37,113 nucleotides of DNA, from the NCBI GenBank assembly GCA_014859275.1, contig JACUUO010000012.1:1-37113 (forward strand), given 5' to 3'. The first letter of the stretch is position 1. Each line of letters opens with the position of its first letter. This document shows positions 18,654 through 29,859 of this stretch, one piece after another. Position numbers and translations under genes: made by a program. The notes under the pieces are model-generated. The model ran no database searches. It was not told the origin of the DNA and saw nothing but the letters and a program-made list of their open reading frames with translations. Source of the DNA: Actinomycetota bacterium. GTDB taxonomy: Bacteria > Actinomycetota > Aquicultoria > Aquicultorales > Aquicultoraceae.

Positions 18654-18961
18654 ACACGTTCACCTCCTGAGTAGTTCGCACAGTTTATGCCCAATGAGTT
18701 CCATCATTACCAGGATTCAGTCGAGATCAGTGAAAAAACCGATGTGCTAGATAATTTTACTGTAATATCGTTAATCTCTCTGCTTAATTTGACGATATAA
18801 CTATTATCCATTGAAGATCCATCTCTCATGATAATGATCTCCTTATGCAAATTGGTAGATAAAACCAGGTTTATTAGCTAAATTATAGGCGGGCCTGTTT
18901 TTTGTTCTGACCCAGCTTTGTTCAATAAAACGAAGAGGTTGATTTATACCGGGGTGTTTTT
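18654..18961. other. Divergent intergenic stretch
   Basis: This holds the ribosome-binding site of the molybdoenzyme on the reverse strand (18660-18667 area), and presumably promoters for both flanking genes. No RNA gene, repeat or small gene was recognised. Confidence 0.35.
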
Positions 18962-19492
18962 TTGGATAGGTATATATGTTATATCGGGAAAGATAACGAT
19001 AGGGACTGCGATATACCCTGTGAGGATTGCGCCAACTATGGTAAAGAGCGCCGATTGGCTGAACGGCGAAAAACAAATATAAGCTTCAGGTTATGGGAGA
19101 AGCGTGAAGGCTTCGATAGAAGGCAGAATCGTGAAAAAAATAATGGCCTCTACAATAAGTTATTTAGACGCGGGGCTTTTCACCTAAGGCATAATTATAG
19201 CGCTCTGATAGTGCTTCTGGTTTTATTTAATCTTTTTAACATAGCGGATTATTTATTTACGCTAAAGGCGTTGGCTGCCGGATACACCGAGGGTAATCCC
19301 GTTATGGATAGACTATTTGATATGGGGCCAGTAGTCGCGCTTACCTTTAAGATTGCTACTGGGTTATTTATTACCACTATTGTCTGGCTTCTGAAGAGAT
19401 ACAGGTTGGTTCTTGAAGCCAGCATTTTAATACTGCTTATGTACATGCTGCTCATCTCATATCATATTTACGGTGTGATCAGGTACTATTAG
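18962..19492 (+). CDS. Membrane protein with Cys-rich N-terminus, DUF5658-like
   Basis: The 176-residue product begins with a Cys-rich, charged segment (CYIGKDNDRDCDIPCEDC) that may bind a metal. A basic stretch follows (ERRLAERRK, REGFDRRQNREK), then three hydrophobic helices. The middle part (NLFNIADYLFTLKALAAGYTEGNPVM) matches the DUF5658 pattern, in which a helix with Asn/Asp leads to a GxxExNPVM turn. The TTG start has GGGGTG about 6 bases upstream. It is 10 bases from the next gene, so the two are probably cotranscribed. Function is unknown. Confidence 0.7.
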   Translation: MDRYICYIGKDNDRDCDIPCEDCANYGKERRLAERRKTNISFRLWEKREGFDRRQNREKNNGLYNKLFRRGAFHLRHNYSALIVLLVLFNLFNIADYLFTLKALAAGYTEGNPVMDRLFDMGPVVALTFKIATGLFITTIVWLLKRYRLVLEASILILLMYMLLISYHIYGVIRYY

Positions 19493-19502
19493 CGAGAGAT
19501 CT

Positions 19503-19898
19503 ATGGATATCGGCGAGCTGATAAAAAGGGCGATAAATAAGGAGAATATTATTGCGGTTGTGGGGGCATCTAACAACCCACGTAAATATGGCCATCGAAT
19601 CTATAAGGACCTAAAGGGCGCTGGGTATAAGCTATATCCGGTTAATCCGAAAGAGGATCAGATCCAAGGCGATAAAACCTACCCCAATATAGGAAGCCTG
19701 CCTGAAAAACCGGATGTAGTGAACATAGTGACACCTCCGCAGGTGACTGAAAAGATAGTGGGGGAAGCTGTAGACCAGAAGATCGACATAATCTGGATGC
19801 AGCCAGGGGCCGAAAGCAAAGAAGCCATCGATTATGCCAGGGAGAACGGAGTAAGCGTAATCCATAACGCCTGTATAATGATCGAGCGAAGGCGTTAA
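19503..19898 (+). CDS. CoA-binding domain protein (YccU/CoA_binding_2 type)
   Basis: The 131-residue protein is a single Rossmann domain of the succinyl-CoA-synthetase alpha type. It shows the nucleotide-loop VVGASNNPRKYGHRIYKDLKGAGYKLYPVNP, then VNIVTPP and IWMQPGAESKEAIDYARENGVSVIHNACIM. Family members are this length and bind CoA; their role is unclear. The ATG has GAGAG shortly upstream and the gene begins 10 bases after the preceding one. The final residues are basic (ERRR). Confidence 0.9.
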   Translation: MDIGELIKRAINKENIIAVVGASNNPRKYGHRIYKDLKGAGYKLYPVNPKEDQIQGDKTYPNIGSLPEKPDVVNIVTPPQVTEKIVGEAVDQKIDIIWMQPGAESKEAIDYARENGVSVIHNACIMIERRR

Positions 19899-20209
19899 GT
19901 TTGTGCATCTAGCAGATGGCGAGATGCTATGCGGCTACTGTGGTGAGCACTAAGTGCGTGATTAACACTAAAGTTTAATAGTTCAAAACCGATATAGTAA
20001 TAAGATCCTACCACGTACCATAATAAGTTATATAAAACGTAAAGATGCATTCTATTCCTACTTAATCCGTCGCAAACTTCACGATACCTAATGAATCAAT
20101 AGGTCTCTAATAACCAATATCGCTTGTTTAGTTGTTAATAGGCGTAAATGCAGGATTTTTGTCGAAACTGCAGATTTTTAGCGAAAAGGAAGCTTAAAAG
20201 GGAGTATCA
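19899..20209. other. Intergenic stretch, AT-rich, with operator-like repeats at its right end
   Basis: No gene or RNA is visible between the CoA-binding protein and the secreted protein. The only notable structure is the tandem 18-19 base repeat at 20149-20186. GGGAG at about 20200 is the ribosome-binding site of the next gene. Confidence 0.4.
20149..20186 (+). promoter_or_regulatory. Tandem direct repeat containing a 0A-box-like TTTGTCGAAA
   Basis: TGCAGGATTTTTGTCGAAA (20149-20167) and TGCAGATTTTTAGCGAAA (20169-20186) are spaced 20 bases start to start, about two helical turns. The first contains TTTGTCGAAA, identical to the Spo0A box consensus; the second is a relaxed copy. It lies 24 bases before the next start. 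No Spo0A gene is in the window, so the regulator is unknown. Confidence 0.45.
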
Positions 20210-20578
20210 ATGCGGAGGTTGTTAAGCGGTCTAGCAATAATAGCGGTGCTCAGTCAGGTCCCACAGGTTTCAGCCGCGTTCGGTGAAGAAAAGCAGGGAA
20301 TAGAAGCAGCCTACGGGAAGATAGTTAAGGCCTATAAGGGAACGGTCACCATATACGATAAGACCCGTGATGATATCGCTCTCATCCAAGGAAGGCTGGC
20401 TAAGGTTAGAGAAGATGTCGATAATCACAAGGCTCATGTAGATAATGCAGGCACGGAGGTGTCTAAGTATTACAAAGGACTGAGGACTCTGGCGAAGGAG
20501 AGGGCCGAGAATATTCGAGGAGCTTTAAATTTAAGTTCAGAGGAAGGTTATAGTACTAATTCTAGTAACTACCGATAA
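20210..20578 (+). CDS. Small secreted coiled-coil protein, function unknown
   Basis: The 122-residue product has a signal peptide (MRRLLSGLAIIAVLSQVPQVSA, cut near AFGEE). About 90 mainly helical residues with heptad character follow (GIEAAYGKIVKAYKG, DIALIQGRLAKVREDVDNHKAHV). The tail is Ser/Asn-rich. GGGAG lies 7 bases before the ATG. The operator-like repeats upstream and a terminator 23 bases after the stop show a single-gene unit with its own control. I do not recognise the family. Confidence 0.7.
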   Translation: MRRLLSGLAIIAVLSQVPQVSAAFGEEKQGIEAAYGKIVKAYKGTVTIYDKTRDDIALIQGRLAKVREDVDNHKAHVDNAGTEVSKYYKGLRTLAKERAENIRGALNLSSEEGYSTNSSNYR

Positions 20579-20600
20579 CTGTTAGCCTAATATTCAGGGT

Positions 20601-20633
20601 AGAACGGTGGCTCCATAAGTCACCGTTCTTTTT
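20601..20633 (+). terminator. Rho-independent terminator after the secreted coiled-coil gene
   Basis: AGAACGGTG (20601-20609) and CACCGTTCT (20621-20629) form a 9-bp stem followed by TTTT. Confidence 0.88.
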
Positions 20634-20741
20634 ATGCTTATTTACCTATCTATTGCTAAATATGCCTTTGCATTACCCCTGGTAAAGGGCGGTGATTTTT
20701 GGTAATGTCAATCTATTAGCTAATTAGGTTGAGGTGTTTTT

Positions 20742-21464
20742 ATGTACGAACCCCGGTTTTATCGCAATCAAACTTCTGCAAAAGACCTCTACTCTTTTAA
20801 TGTAAGGATCAAGGAAACCGATTTACTTATCTACGCTAATCGTGATTTGACAGCGGTCGCCTATGAGCTGATACTCCTATATCGTAGCCTGATAGAGGAG
20901 TTTATAGGGAGGTTTCCGATCTTTAAGGAAACACTTATTCCCATAGAGATTCCTAAAAATGCGCCCGGTATAGTCAAAACCATGGCGGATGCGGCAAAAC
21001 TTGCTGGTGTCGGTCCGATGGCTGCGGTTGCAGGAACAATTGCCGAATATGTAGGGCGCGGGCTTCTTGAGTACTCCGATGAGGTTATAATTGAGAATGG
21101 CGGCGACATATTTATCAAGACGAAAAGGGACCGTAAGATAGGTATATATGCTAAGGAATCTCCGCTGAGCAATAAGATAGCTGTATCGATAACGCCTGAT
21201 GATACACCTCTTGGCATTTGTACTTCGTCTGGAACGGTTGGGCACTCGCTAAGCTTCGGTAGGGCCGATGCAGTCATTATATTCTCGAAGAACACTTCTT
21301 TAGCTGATGCAACCGCTACGAAGGTTGGTAACCTTCTTCACTCAAAAGATGACATCCGAAAAGCCATAGAATTTGCACAAAGCGTGCCCGGCATTGAGGG
21401 CGCTATCATAGTAGTGGGTGATGGCCTTGGAGGGTGGGGGAAATTTGAATTTGTATCAATATAA
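20742..21464 (+). CDS. UPF0280 family protein (ApbE-related fold)
   Basis: The 240-residue product begins MYEPRFYRNQTSAKDLYSFN and includes FKIKET-like RIKETDLLIYA, IPKNAPGIVKTMADAAKLAGVGPMAAVAGTIAEYVG, IIENGGDIFIK and GICTSSGTVGHSLSFGRADAV. These are hallmarks of the UPF0280 family, which is distantly related to the flavin transferase ApbE; members are often seen near methanogenesis or one-carbon genes. GAGGTG lies about 6 bases before the ATG. No metabolic neighbour here fixes the role. A dispersed repeat begins 8 bases after the stop. Confidence 0.88.
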   Translation: MYEPRFYRNQTSAKDLYSFNVRIKETDLLIYANRDLTAVAYELILLYRSLIEEFIGRFPIFKETLIPIEIPKNAPGIVKTMADAAKLAGVGPMAAVAGTIAEYVGRGLLEYSDEVIIENGGDIFIKTKRDRKIGIYAKESPLSNKIAVSITPDDTPLGICTSSGTVGHSLSFGRADAVIIFSKNTSLADATATKVGNLLHSKDDIRKAIEFAQSVPGIEGAIIVVGDGLGGWGKFEFVSI

Positions 21465-21472
21465 TTTCTGGT

Positions 21473-21607
21473 TCCCTCCCTTGATGGGAGAAGTATAAAG
21501 ATATCTCACAGTGCCCCTCCCCCTTGATGGGGGAGGGTGTAGGGTGGGGGTGATCCCTCACATCTTATACCCACGTGCTGACAGCTGATGGCTGATAGTT
21601 ATTAGCT
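21473..21607 (-). repeat. Dispersed ~130-bp repeat, copy B (inverted relative to copy A)
   Basis: The reverse complement matches 10728-10857 along its length, including GTGGGTAT, CACCCTACACCCTC, GATATCTTTATACT and CCCATCAAGGGAGGG. The internal CCCTCCCTTGATGGG and CCTCCCCCTTGATGGGGGAGG can form hairpins. It begins 8 bases after the UPF0280 stop codon. Confidence 0.7.
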
Positions 21608-22021
21608 ACTTATTAGTCCATTATGCATAATGGAATAGTAGAGCTTTAGTGTAGTGAGGTCGCAATACCAGGATTTATGCCTAAAGTAGTGCTTGAGGTT
21701 TATACATTCTTCCAGAAGATGGTTGGATATAACTATGCCGAGTGTTACTGTTGCTATAAAAATATTTTTCATTCGCATCATTCTAGGCTGGTATAATTAG
21801 TGAACTAACCCTTATAATAAGAGTTAGCGGGCATATGCCGGTAAGTAGTAGTGTTAATTAAAGTTCTTCTGTTATCCTGAAGAACGTCCAGTTAAACTAG
21901 AGGCATATTGATGAAGCCTACGGTAACAGGTAGACCGCTCTACTTTCTGGCTCCTGGAAAGCAGAAGCAGTAACGATTTTGGTATATGATATGCTACGGT
22001 ATGATTTAGGAGGGAAGCCTT
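21608..22021 (+). other. Long leader region of the polysaccharide deacetylase gene
   Basis: There is no protein gene. A possible -10 box TATAAT lies near 21793, with only a weak -35 (TTCATT). Downstream hairpins are CTAAC-C-CTTAT/ATAAG-A-GTTAG (about 21806-21828) and GTTCTTC/GAAGAAC (about 21863-21885). A leader RNA of about 200 bases is possible, but I could not assign it to a riboswitch class. AGGAGGG lies 7 bases before the GTG at 22022. Confidence 0.35.
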
Positions 22022-23110
22022 GTGCAGGATATTAAATCCCCTGAGACACGCAGGTCCCGACGGCGTGTCAGAACAAGATGGAACTATCGAAGGATAGGCA
22101 TTGCTCTAGCAGCTATCGTTATCATATCAGGCACAGCTGCTTATGGCGGTTATAGCCTAGCGCATAGATTTAGTGCTGGAGCGGAAAAGGAGATCGAAAA
22201 GACGGCGACAAAACCTGTAGAAATCGCCTCAAAGGTTGTTAAACCTCCTTCAACAACTACTACAACCGAGCCTCAATACATAGAACATACTGTTAAGCGC
22301 GGTGATAGCTACTATGCGCTTGCTCTTAAGTATGGTACCACCGTAGAACGAATAAAAGAGCTGAATGGGGTCAAAAATGATAACGGCCTGCAGATAGGCA
22401 TAAAACTGAAAATTCCGGTAAAAGAGGCAGCAGCTAAAGTTGACGAGAAAACTCAAAGCAAAGATGAGGAAGACAAAACCATAGAGAAGCAGCAGGATAT
22501 AGAAGTATCGTCAAAGGAGTTATTCAGGGGTCCAGTAGATAAGAAGAGGGTGACTTTAACCTTTGATGCAGGCGCCTCAAGTGAAGCTACGCCGCGCATT
22601 CTTAAAGCGCTTAAAGGTGCCAATGTTAAAGCGACGTTCTTCTTAACTGGGAAGTGGATTGAAGATAATTCAGAGCTTACAAAGAAGATAGTTGAACAGG
22701 GCCATAGGATTGGGAATCATACGTATTCCCACCCGGATTTAACGAAACTTGCGACAAATAATGAAATTGTTAATGAGTTAAGCAAAATGGAGGAAATTGT
22801 CGCCAGCGTTGCAAATGTAAGCACCAAACCGCTTTTTAGACCCCCGTATGGTATGCGTAATGCTAGAGTATTACGCGTTGCCGCCAATGCTGGCTATAGG
22901 TCGATTTATTGGACGATTGATTCATATGATTGGAAACAGACGATGAAGCCAGAACAGGTTAAAAACAGAGTAGTTTCTGCGTTAACTCCCGGCGCTATTA
23001 TACTAATGCATTGTGGAAGCGATCAAACCGCTGAAATTCTGCCCGAGTTGATTGAGGAGATAAAGATTAGGGATTACGAGATAGTAACTCTATCAGAGCT
23101 GTTTCAGTAA
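22022..23110 (+). CDS. Membrane-anchored LysM polysaccharide deacetylase
   Basis: The 362-residue protein has a basic N-terminus and a signal/anchor helix (about 27-47). A Thr-rich linker leads to one LysM domain (YIEHTVKRGDSYYALALKYG ... IGIKLKIPV, about 86-132). A NodB-type deacetylase domain spans about 175-358. Motifs are TFDAG, HTYSHPDL, RPPYGMRN, DSYDW and ILMHCG. The first motif is usually TFDDG; the second Asp, a metal or catalytic residue, is Ala here, a variant that also occurs in some family members. The likely role is removal of acetyl groups from peptidoglycan in the wall. The GTG start has a strong AGGAGGG site. Confidence 0.9.
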   Translation: MQDIKSPETRRSRRRVRTRWNYRRIGIALAAIVIISGTAAYGGYSLAHRFSAGAEKEIEKTATKPVEIASKVVKPPSTTTTTEPQYIEHTVKRGDSYYALALKYGTTVERIKELNGVKNDNGLQIGIKLKIPVKEAAAKVDEKTQSKDEEDKTIEKQQDIEVSSKELFRGPVDKKRVTLTFDAGASSEATPRILKALKGANVKATFFLTGKWIEDNSELTKKIVEQGHRIGNHTYSHPDLTKLATNNEIVNELSKMEEIVASVANVSTKPLFRPPYGMRNARVLRVAANAGYRSIYWTIDSYDWKQTMKPEQVKNRVVSALTPGAIILMHCGSDQTAEILPELIEEIKIRDYEIVTLSELFQ

Positions 23111-23273
23111 ATTATGAGCAAGCTCGTAGCCGATTAACTACCTACCAGGTGAGTTTGGCCGCCTTAGGCATAGGGATTGAGGAAGGGAGGCAGGGAGATT
23201 TAGTAAAGCTTAATTCCCGATCTCTAACTTCTTGACCTCACCGGATTAAAATCTACACTTTATCTAAACCTAA

Positions 23274-25992
<2,719 letters not shown>

Positions 25993-26171
25993 AAATTCAT
26001 AGCTCCGTTGAGAAAGAGCTAGAACTGTTTTTCGTAAATACATGATCGGCCCAAAAAGGCTCAGCTACAAGGACCGCGGCACTTTATGAGATGGATTCCA
26101 GAAAATATAGCCATGAGCTAATGCGGATTCCGAAGCGATACAACGAAGTTTTACCGGGAGGTTAATTAAAC
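25993..26171. other. Intergenic stretch with a degenerate dispersed repeat
   Basis: AAAAAGGCTCAGCTACAAGG near 26053-26071 resembles the repeats at 1989-2113. GGGAGG near 26157 is the ribosome-binding site for gatC. No gene was recognised. Confidence 0.4.
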
Positions 26172-26456
26172 ATGGCAATTAGCGAGAAAGATGTGAAACA
26201 CGTGGGGTGGTTGGCCAGGTTGGCTTTGAACGATGCAGAGATTCGGAAATTTACCCAACAACTTGGTGTAATTCTCGAGCACGCAGGCAAGATAGCGGGG
26301 CTCGACACGGAAAATGTCCCGCCCACATCGCATGCCATCCCATTAAAGAACGTGTTGCGTGAAGATAAGCTGGGCGTTTGCCTGACCCCAGAAGCCGCGT
26401 TGTTAAATGCTCCCGAGAAAGAAAATCAGGCGTTTGTGGTGCCAAAAATTGTTTAA
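26172..26456 (+). CDS. gatC: Glutamyl-tRNA(Gln)/aspartyl-tRNA(Asn) amidotransferase subunit C
   Basis: The 94-residue product has the GatC pattern: VKHVGWLARLALNDAEIRKFTQQLGVILEHAGKIAGLDTENVPPTSHAIPLKNVLREDKL. This small subunit wraps around GatA and steadies the complex that converts mischarged Glu-tRNA(Gln) or Asp-tRNA(Asn) to the correct amide. GGGAGG is well placed before the ATG. gatA follows after 170 bases that hold an AGCTCC/GGAGCT hairpin but no gene. The gene order C-A-B is the common one. Confidence 0.96.
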   Translation: MAISEKDVKHVGWLARLALNDAEIRKFTQQLGVILEHAGKIAGLDTENVPPTSHAIPLKNVLREDKLGVCLTPEAALLNAPEKENQAFVVPKIV

Positions 26457-26626
26457 AATAGCATCCAGTTCATTGCTCTAAGCTCCTTTCAAGAGGGGAG
26501 CTATAGAGACATAGCTGGGTTTTCCTAACCAACCCTCGCTCGTGGTGGAGAGGGAGAGCATAGGAAATAGTCCTCAGGTAGAGGGCTGATCAACTTACTT
26601 AAATTTACGAAAGTTCTGGAGGATAA

Positions 26627-28081
26627 ATGGAACTCTATAAACTGACAATTCATGAAGCTCATGAAAAGCTCGTGTCAAAAGAAATAAGTGCAAGAGAGTT
26701 CACCGAGAGCGTCTTTTCGCGCATAGATAAGGTTGAGGATAAGGTTAGATCCTACCTAACTCTTACTAAGGAGATTGCTTTTGGGCAGGCGGAAAAGGTT
26801 GATAGGAAGATCGCGTCAGGTGAGAAAATCGGGCCACTTGCCGGTATACCCGCTGCAATAAAAGATGTTATGTGTGTAGAAGGGGTACGCACGACCTGTG
26901 GCTCGAAAATACTCGAGAATTACGTCCCGGTGTACACATCTACCGCTGCGAAGAACCTGCTTAATGAAGGCATCATTATGACGGGCAAGACGAACATGGA
27001 CGAGTTTGCTATGGGCTCATCAACCGAAAACTCGCGATTTTTCCCGACGCGCAACCCCTGGGACTTAGAGAGAGTTCCTGGTGGGTCAAGCGGCGGTTCA
27101 GCCACCGCCGTCGCGGCCGGTGAGGCGATTTTTTCGCTTGGCTCTGATACCGGAGGTTCGATCAGGCAACCTGCGGCCCTCTGCGGTATTGTCGGCATGA
27201 AGCCGACCTACGGGCTGGTATCAAGATATGGCTTGGTTGCGTTCGCATCGTCACTCGACCAGATAGGGCCGTTTACGAAAGATGTCAGGGATTGCGCAAT
27301 CACACTGAATTACCTGATCGGGCATGACCCACTCGATTCAACGTCGGTTAAGATAGACAAGCCGGATTATACAAAGGCGCTGTCGGATGATCTTAAGGGG
27401 GTAAAAATAGGCGTTCCCAGGGAATTGATGGTTGAAGGCATCGATCCAAAGGTGAGGGAAGCGGTTGAGAACGCGCTGGAGGTATTTGGCAAGAGTGGTG
27501 CGATTGTCGCCGAAACATCCCTTCCAAATCTTGATTATGCCCTATCGGCCTATTATATTATCGCCCCGGCGGAGGCCAGCTCAAACCTGGCCAGGTTTGA
27601 TGGCGTAAGGTATGGGTACCGGGTACCGGGTACTGAGGATTTAATGGATATGTACATGCTCACCAGGGCCGAAGGCTTTGGCGATGAGGTAAAAAGAAGG
27701 ATAATGCTTGGGACTTATGCGCTGAGCGCCGGGTATTACGAGGCCTACTACGGGCAGGCGCAGAAGGTAAGAACGCTTATAATCCGTGATTTCAACAGGG
27801 CGTTTGAGGAGTTTGACGTACTGGTCTCCCCAACCTCACCGACGACGGCTTTTAAAATCGGTGAGAAGATCGATGATCCGCTGCAGATGTATCTATCGGA
27901 TATCTGTACGATACCGGTTAACCTAGCAGGTCTTCCCGCGATATCAGTACCTTGTGGGATGGTTGATGAATTACCGGTTGGCCTGCACATTATAGGAAAA
28001 ACCCTTGGCGAAGAGATGCTACTTAAAGTGGCTTATAGCTTTGAGCAGAACTTCGGCTGGAATGAGAAACCAGCATTATAA
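26627..28081 (+). CDS. gatA: Glutamyl-tRNA(Gln)/aspartyl-tRNA(Asn) amidotransferase subunit A
   Basis: The 484-residue amidase releases ammonia from glutamine for tRNA amidation. The catalytic triad Lys79 (AIKDV), Ser154 (PGGSSGGSA) and Ser178 ([10 protein letters not shown]) is intact and sits at the same positions as in S. aureus GatA (from memory). The glycine/serine-rich amidase signature and the C-terminal [10 protein letters not shown] are present. TGGAGGA lies 4-5 bases before the ATG. The stop is 8 bases before gatB, so the two are cotranscribed. Confidence 0.97.
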   Translation: MELYKLTIHEAHEKLVSKEISAREFTESVFSRIDKVEDKVRSYLTLTKEIAFGQAEKVDRKIASGEKIGPLAGIPAAIKDVMCVEGVRTTCGSKILENYVPVYTSTAAKNLLNEGIIMTGKTNMDEFAMGSSTENSRFFPTRNPWDLERVPGGSSGGSATAVAAGEAIFSLGSDTGGSIRQPAALCGIVGMKPTYGLVSRYGLVAFASSLDQIGPFTKDVRDCAITLNYLIGHDPLDSTSVKIDKPDYTKALSDDLKGVKIGVPRELMVEGIDPKVREAVENALEVFGKSGAIVAETSLPNLDYALSAYYIIAPAEASSNLARFDGVRYGYRVPGTEDLMDMYMLTRAEGFGDEVKRRIMLGTYALSAGYYEAYYGQAQKVRTLIIRDFNRAFEEFDVLVSPTSPTTAFKIGEKIDDPLQMYLSDICTIPVNLAGLPAISVPCGMVDELPVGLHIIGKTLGEEMLLKVAYSFEQNFGWNEKPAL

Positions 28082-28088
28082 AAGATAG

Positions 28089-29546
28089 GTGAAAAAGGAT
28101 ATGGAATATGAAAGCGTAATTGGCTTGGAGATACACGTTGAGCTAGATACTGAAAGCAAGATGTTTTGCAATTGCAGCACGCGCTTCGGGGAGGAGCCAA
28201 ATACCCAGACCTGCCCGGTCTGCCTTGGTCTGCCTGGCTCTCTGCCGGTAGCTAATGAGAAGGCGATTGAATACGTTATAAAGTCCGGCCTTGCGATCGG
28301 CTGCGATATTTCCCTTTATAGTCAGTTCCACCGCAAGAACTATTTTTATCCAGATATGCCCAAAAATTATCAGATATCCCAATATGACCTTCCGCTTTGT
28401 ATCAACGGCCATGTAGACCTGGATATGGATGATTACGAGACCAGGATAGGGGTGACCAGAATCCACCTGGAGGAGGATACCGGGAAGCTTATTCATGTAG
28501 GCGGTGCGGGGAGGATTGCAGGAGCCGAGTATAGCCTGGTTGACTTCAACAGGGCTGGGGTTCCTTTAATGGAAATCGTCTCTGAGCCTGATATTCGTAC
28601 CCCTGAAGAGGCAAAGGTCTATGCTCAGAAGCTTCGTGCTATTCTGATATCCCTTGGCGTTTCCGATTGCAGTATGGAGAAGGGCTCTATGAGGGTTGAT
28701 GCGAATGTGTCGATCCGGCCAAAGGGTTCAACCGAATTCGGCGTAAAAACCGAGTTGAAGAATCTCAACTCGTTCCGTTCGCTTCAAAGGGCCCTTACTT
28801 ATGAGATCGAGCGTCAGAAAAAGGCGCTTGAGGAAGGCGAGGTAATTGTCCAGGAGACCCGTCACTGGGATGAGAGCAAAAATAGAACGAGTATCTTGAG
28901 GACGAAGGAGTACGCGCACGATTATCGCTACTTTCCGGATCCCGATTTAGTCCCGATGCAGTTTGATAGCTCATGGATAGAGAGTTTAAAGGCGGAAATA
29001 CCCGAGCTTCCTGATGAGCGCAAGCAGAGATTTATAAGGCGCTTTGGCCTGCCAGCTCATGACGCTAACCTGCTTACCGCAACAAAGGCGATGGGCGATT
29101 TCTTCGAAGAAGCAGTGTCGATTTATGCCGGCGATCCAAAAGCGATAAGTAACTGGATATTAGGTGACCTTTCATATTACTTAAATACCGAGAATCTGGA
29201 GATCGATGAGAGTGCGATTACACCGAAACATATCGTTGAAATGTTAAAGCTGATCGATAACGGTACGATAAGCGGCAAAATCGCCAAGGAAATCTTCCCC
29301 GAGATGTTTGAGACCGGCAAAATGCCGCAAGCCATTGTTGAAGAGAGGGGTATGACCCAGATAAGCGGTGAAGATGAGATCGCAAAGATAATCGATACAG
29401 TACTTGCAGAAAACGCCGCCGTGGTGCAGGAGTATCGCGAGGGCAAGGAGAGGGCATTTGGATTTCTTGTTGGCCAAGCTATGCGCCTAACCAAGGGCCG
29501 TGCAAACCCACAGCTGGTTAACAAGCTATTGAGGGAGAAACTCTAA
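28089..29546 (+). CDS. gatB: Glutamyl-tRNA(Gln)/aspartyl-tRNA(Asn) amidotransferase subunit B
   Basis: The 485-residue product carries the GatB kinase-like catalytic part: YESVIGLEIHVELDT, a zinc-type Cys set (CNCSTRFG...CPVCLGLPG), YFYPDMPKNYQISQYD and EEDTGKL. The C-terminal YqeY-like tRNA-binding tail ends in MRLTKGRANPQLVNKLL. It phosphorylates the mischarged residue and uses the ammonia from GatA. The GTG at 28089 is used because it is closest to the gatA stop. An ATG at 28101 is possible but AAGGA is only one base from it. Confidence 0.96.
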   Translation: MKKDMEYESVIGLEIHVELDTESKMFCNCSTRFGEEPNTQTCPVCLGLPGSLPVANEKAIEYVIKSGLAIGCDISLYSQFHRKNYFYPDMPKNYQISQYDLPLCINGHVDLDMDDYETRIGVTRIHLEEDTGKLIHVGGAGRIAGAEYSLVDFNRAGVPLMEIVSEPDIRTPEEAKVYAQKLRAILISLGVSDCSMEKGSMRVDANVSIRPKGSTEFGVKTELKNLNSFRSLQRALTYEIERQKKALEEGEVIVQETRHWDESKNRTSILRTKEYAHDYRYFPDPDLVPMQFDSSWIESLKAEIPELPDERKQRFIRRFGLPAHDANLLTATKAMGDFFEEAVSIYAGDPKAISNWILGDLSYYLNTENLEIDESAITPKHIVEMLKLIDNGTISGKIAKEIFPEMFETGKMPQAIVEERGMTQISGEDEIAKIIDTVLAENAAVVQEYREGKERAFGFLVGQAMRLTKGRANPQLVNKLLREKL

Positions 29547-29575
29547 CTCCACGAGCATTCATCCCCTCATTACAG

Positions 29576-29770
29576 TTATGGTTTCAGCAAGTTCAGTCGC
29601 TGTATGACCCCGCACTTTGGGCAATAATTATACTTAAGGACAGCCGGATTTATCCTGCGGCCATCATCGGACTTCCACCAGCACCCATTAAGCCTACCTA
29701 TTTTGAAGAGCCATTTCTCTAAATAAGAGATTTCTGTTCTTACTGGACAAAGATTGATCGGCTTTTGCAC
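29576..29770 (-). CDS. Small protein with a C-terminal CPKCG zinc-knuckle-like motif, function unknown
   Basis: The reverse strand encodes 64 residues starting at a GTG with GAGGTG close upstream. The product is basic with several aromatic residues (YLEKWLFKIGRLNGCWWKSDDGRR) and one CPKCG near the C-terminus (YCPKCGVIQRLNLLKP). Two more Cys (8 and 30) could complete a metal site. It is convergent with gatB and divergent from the cytochrome gene. I do not recognise the family; the good ribosome-binding site is the main support. Confidence 0.45.
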   Translation of the reverse strand: MQKPINLCPVRTEISYLEKWLFKIGRLNGCWWKSDDGRRINPAVLKYNYCPKCGVIQRLNLLKP

Positions 29771-29859
29771 GCCACCTCAAGTAAGTAAAACATAACCCTG
29801 TGGTGTTTAGGCAATTGGATTATGGGCAAGATTCGTTCAATGGAACGAGGTGGAATGCA

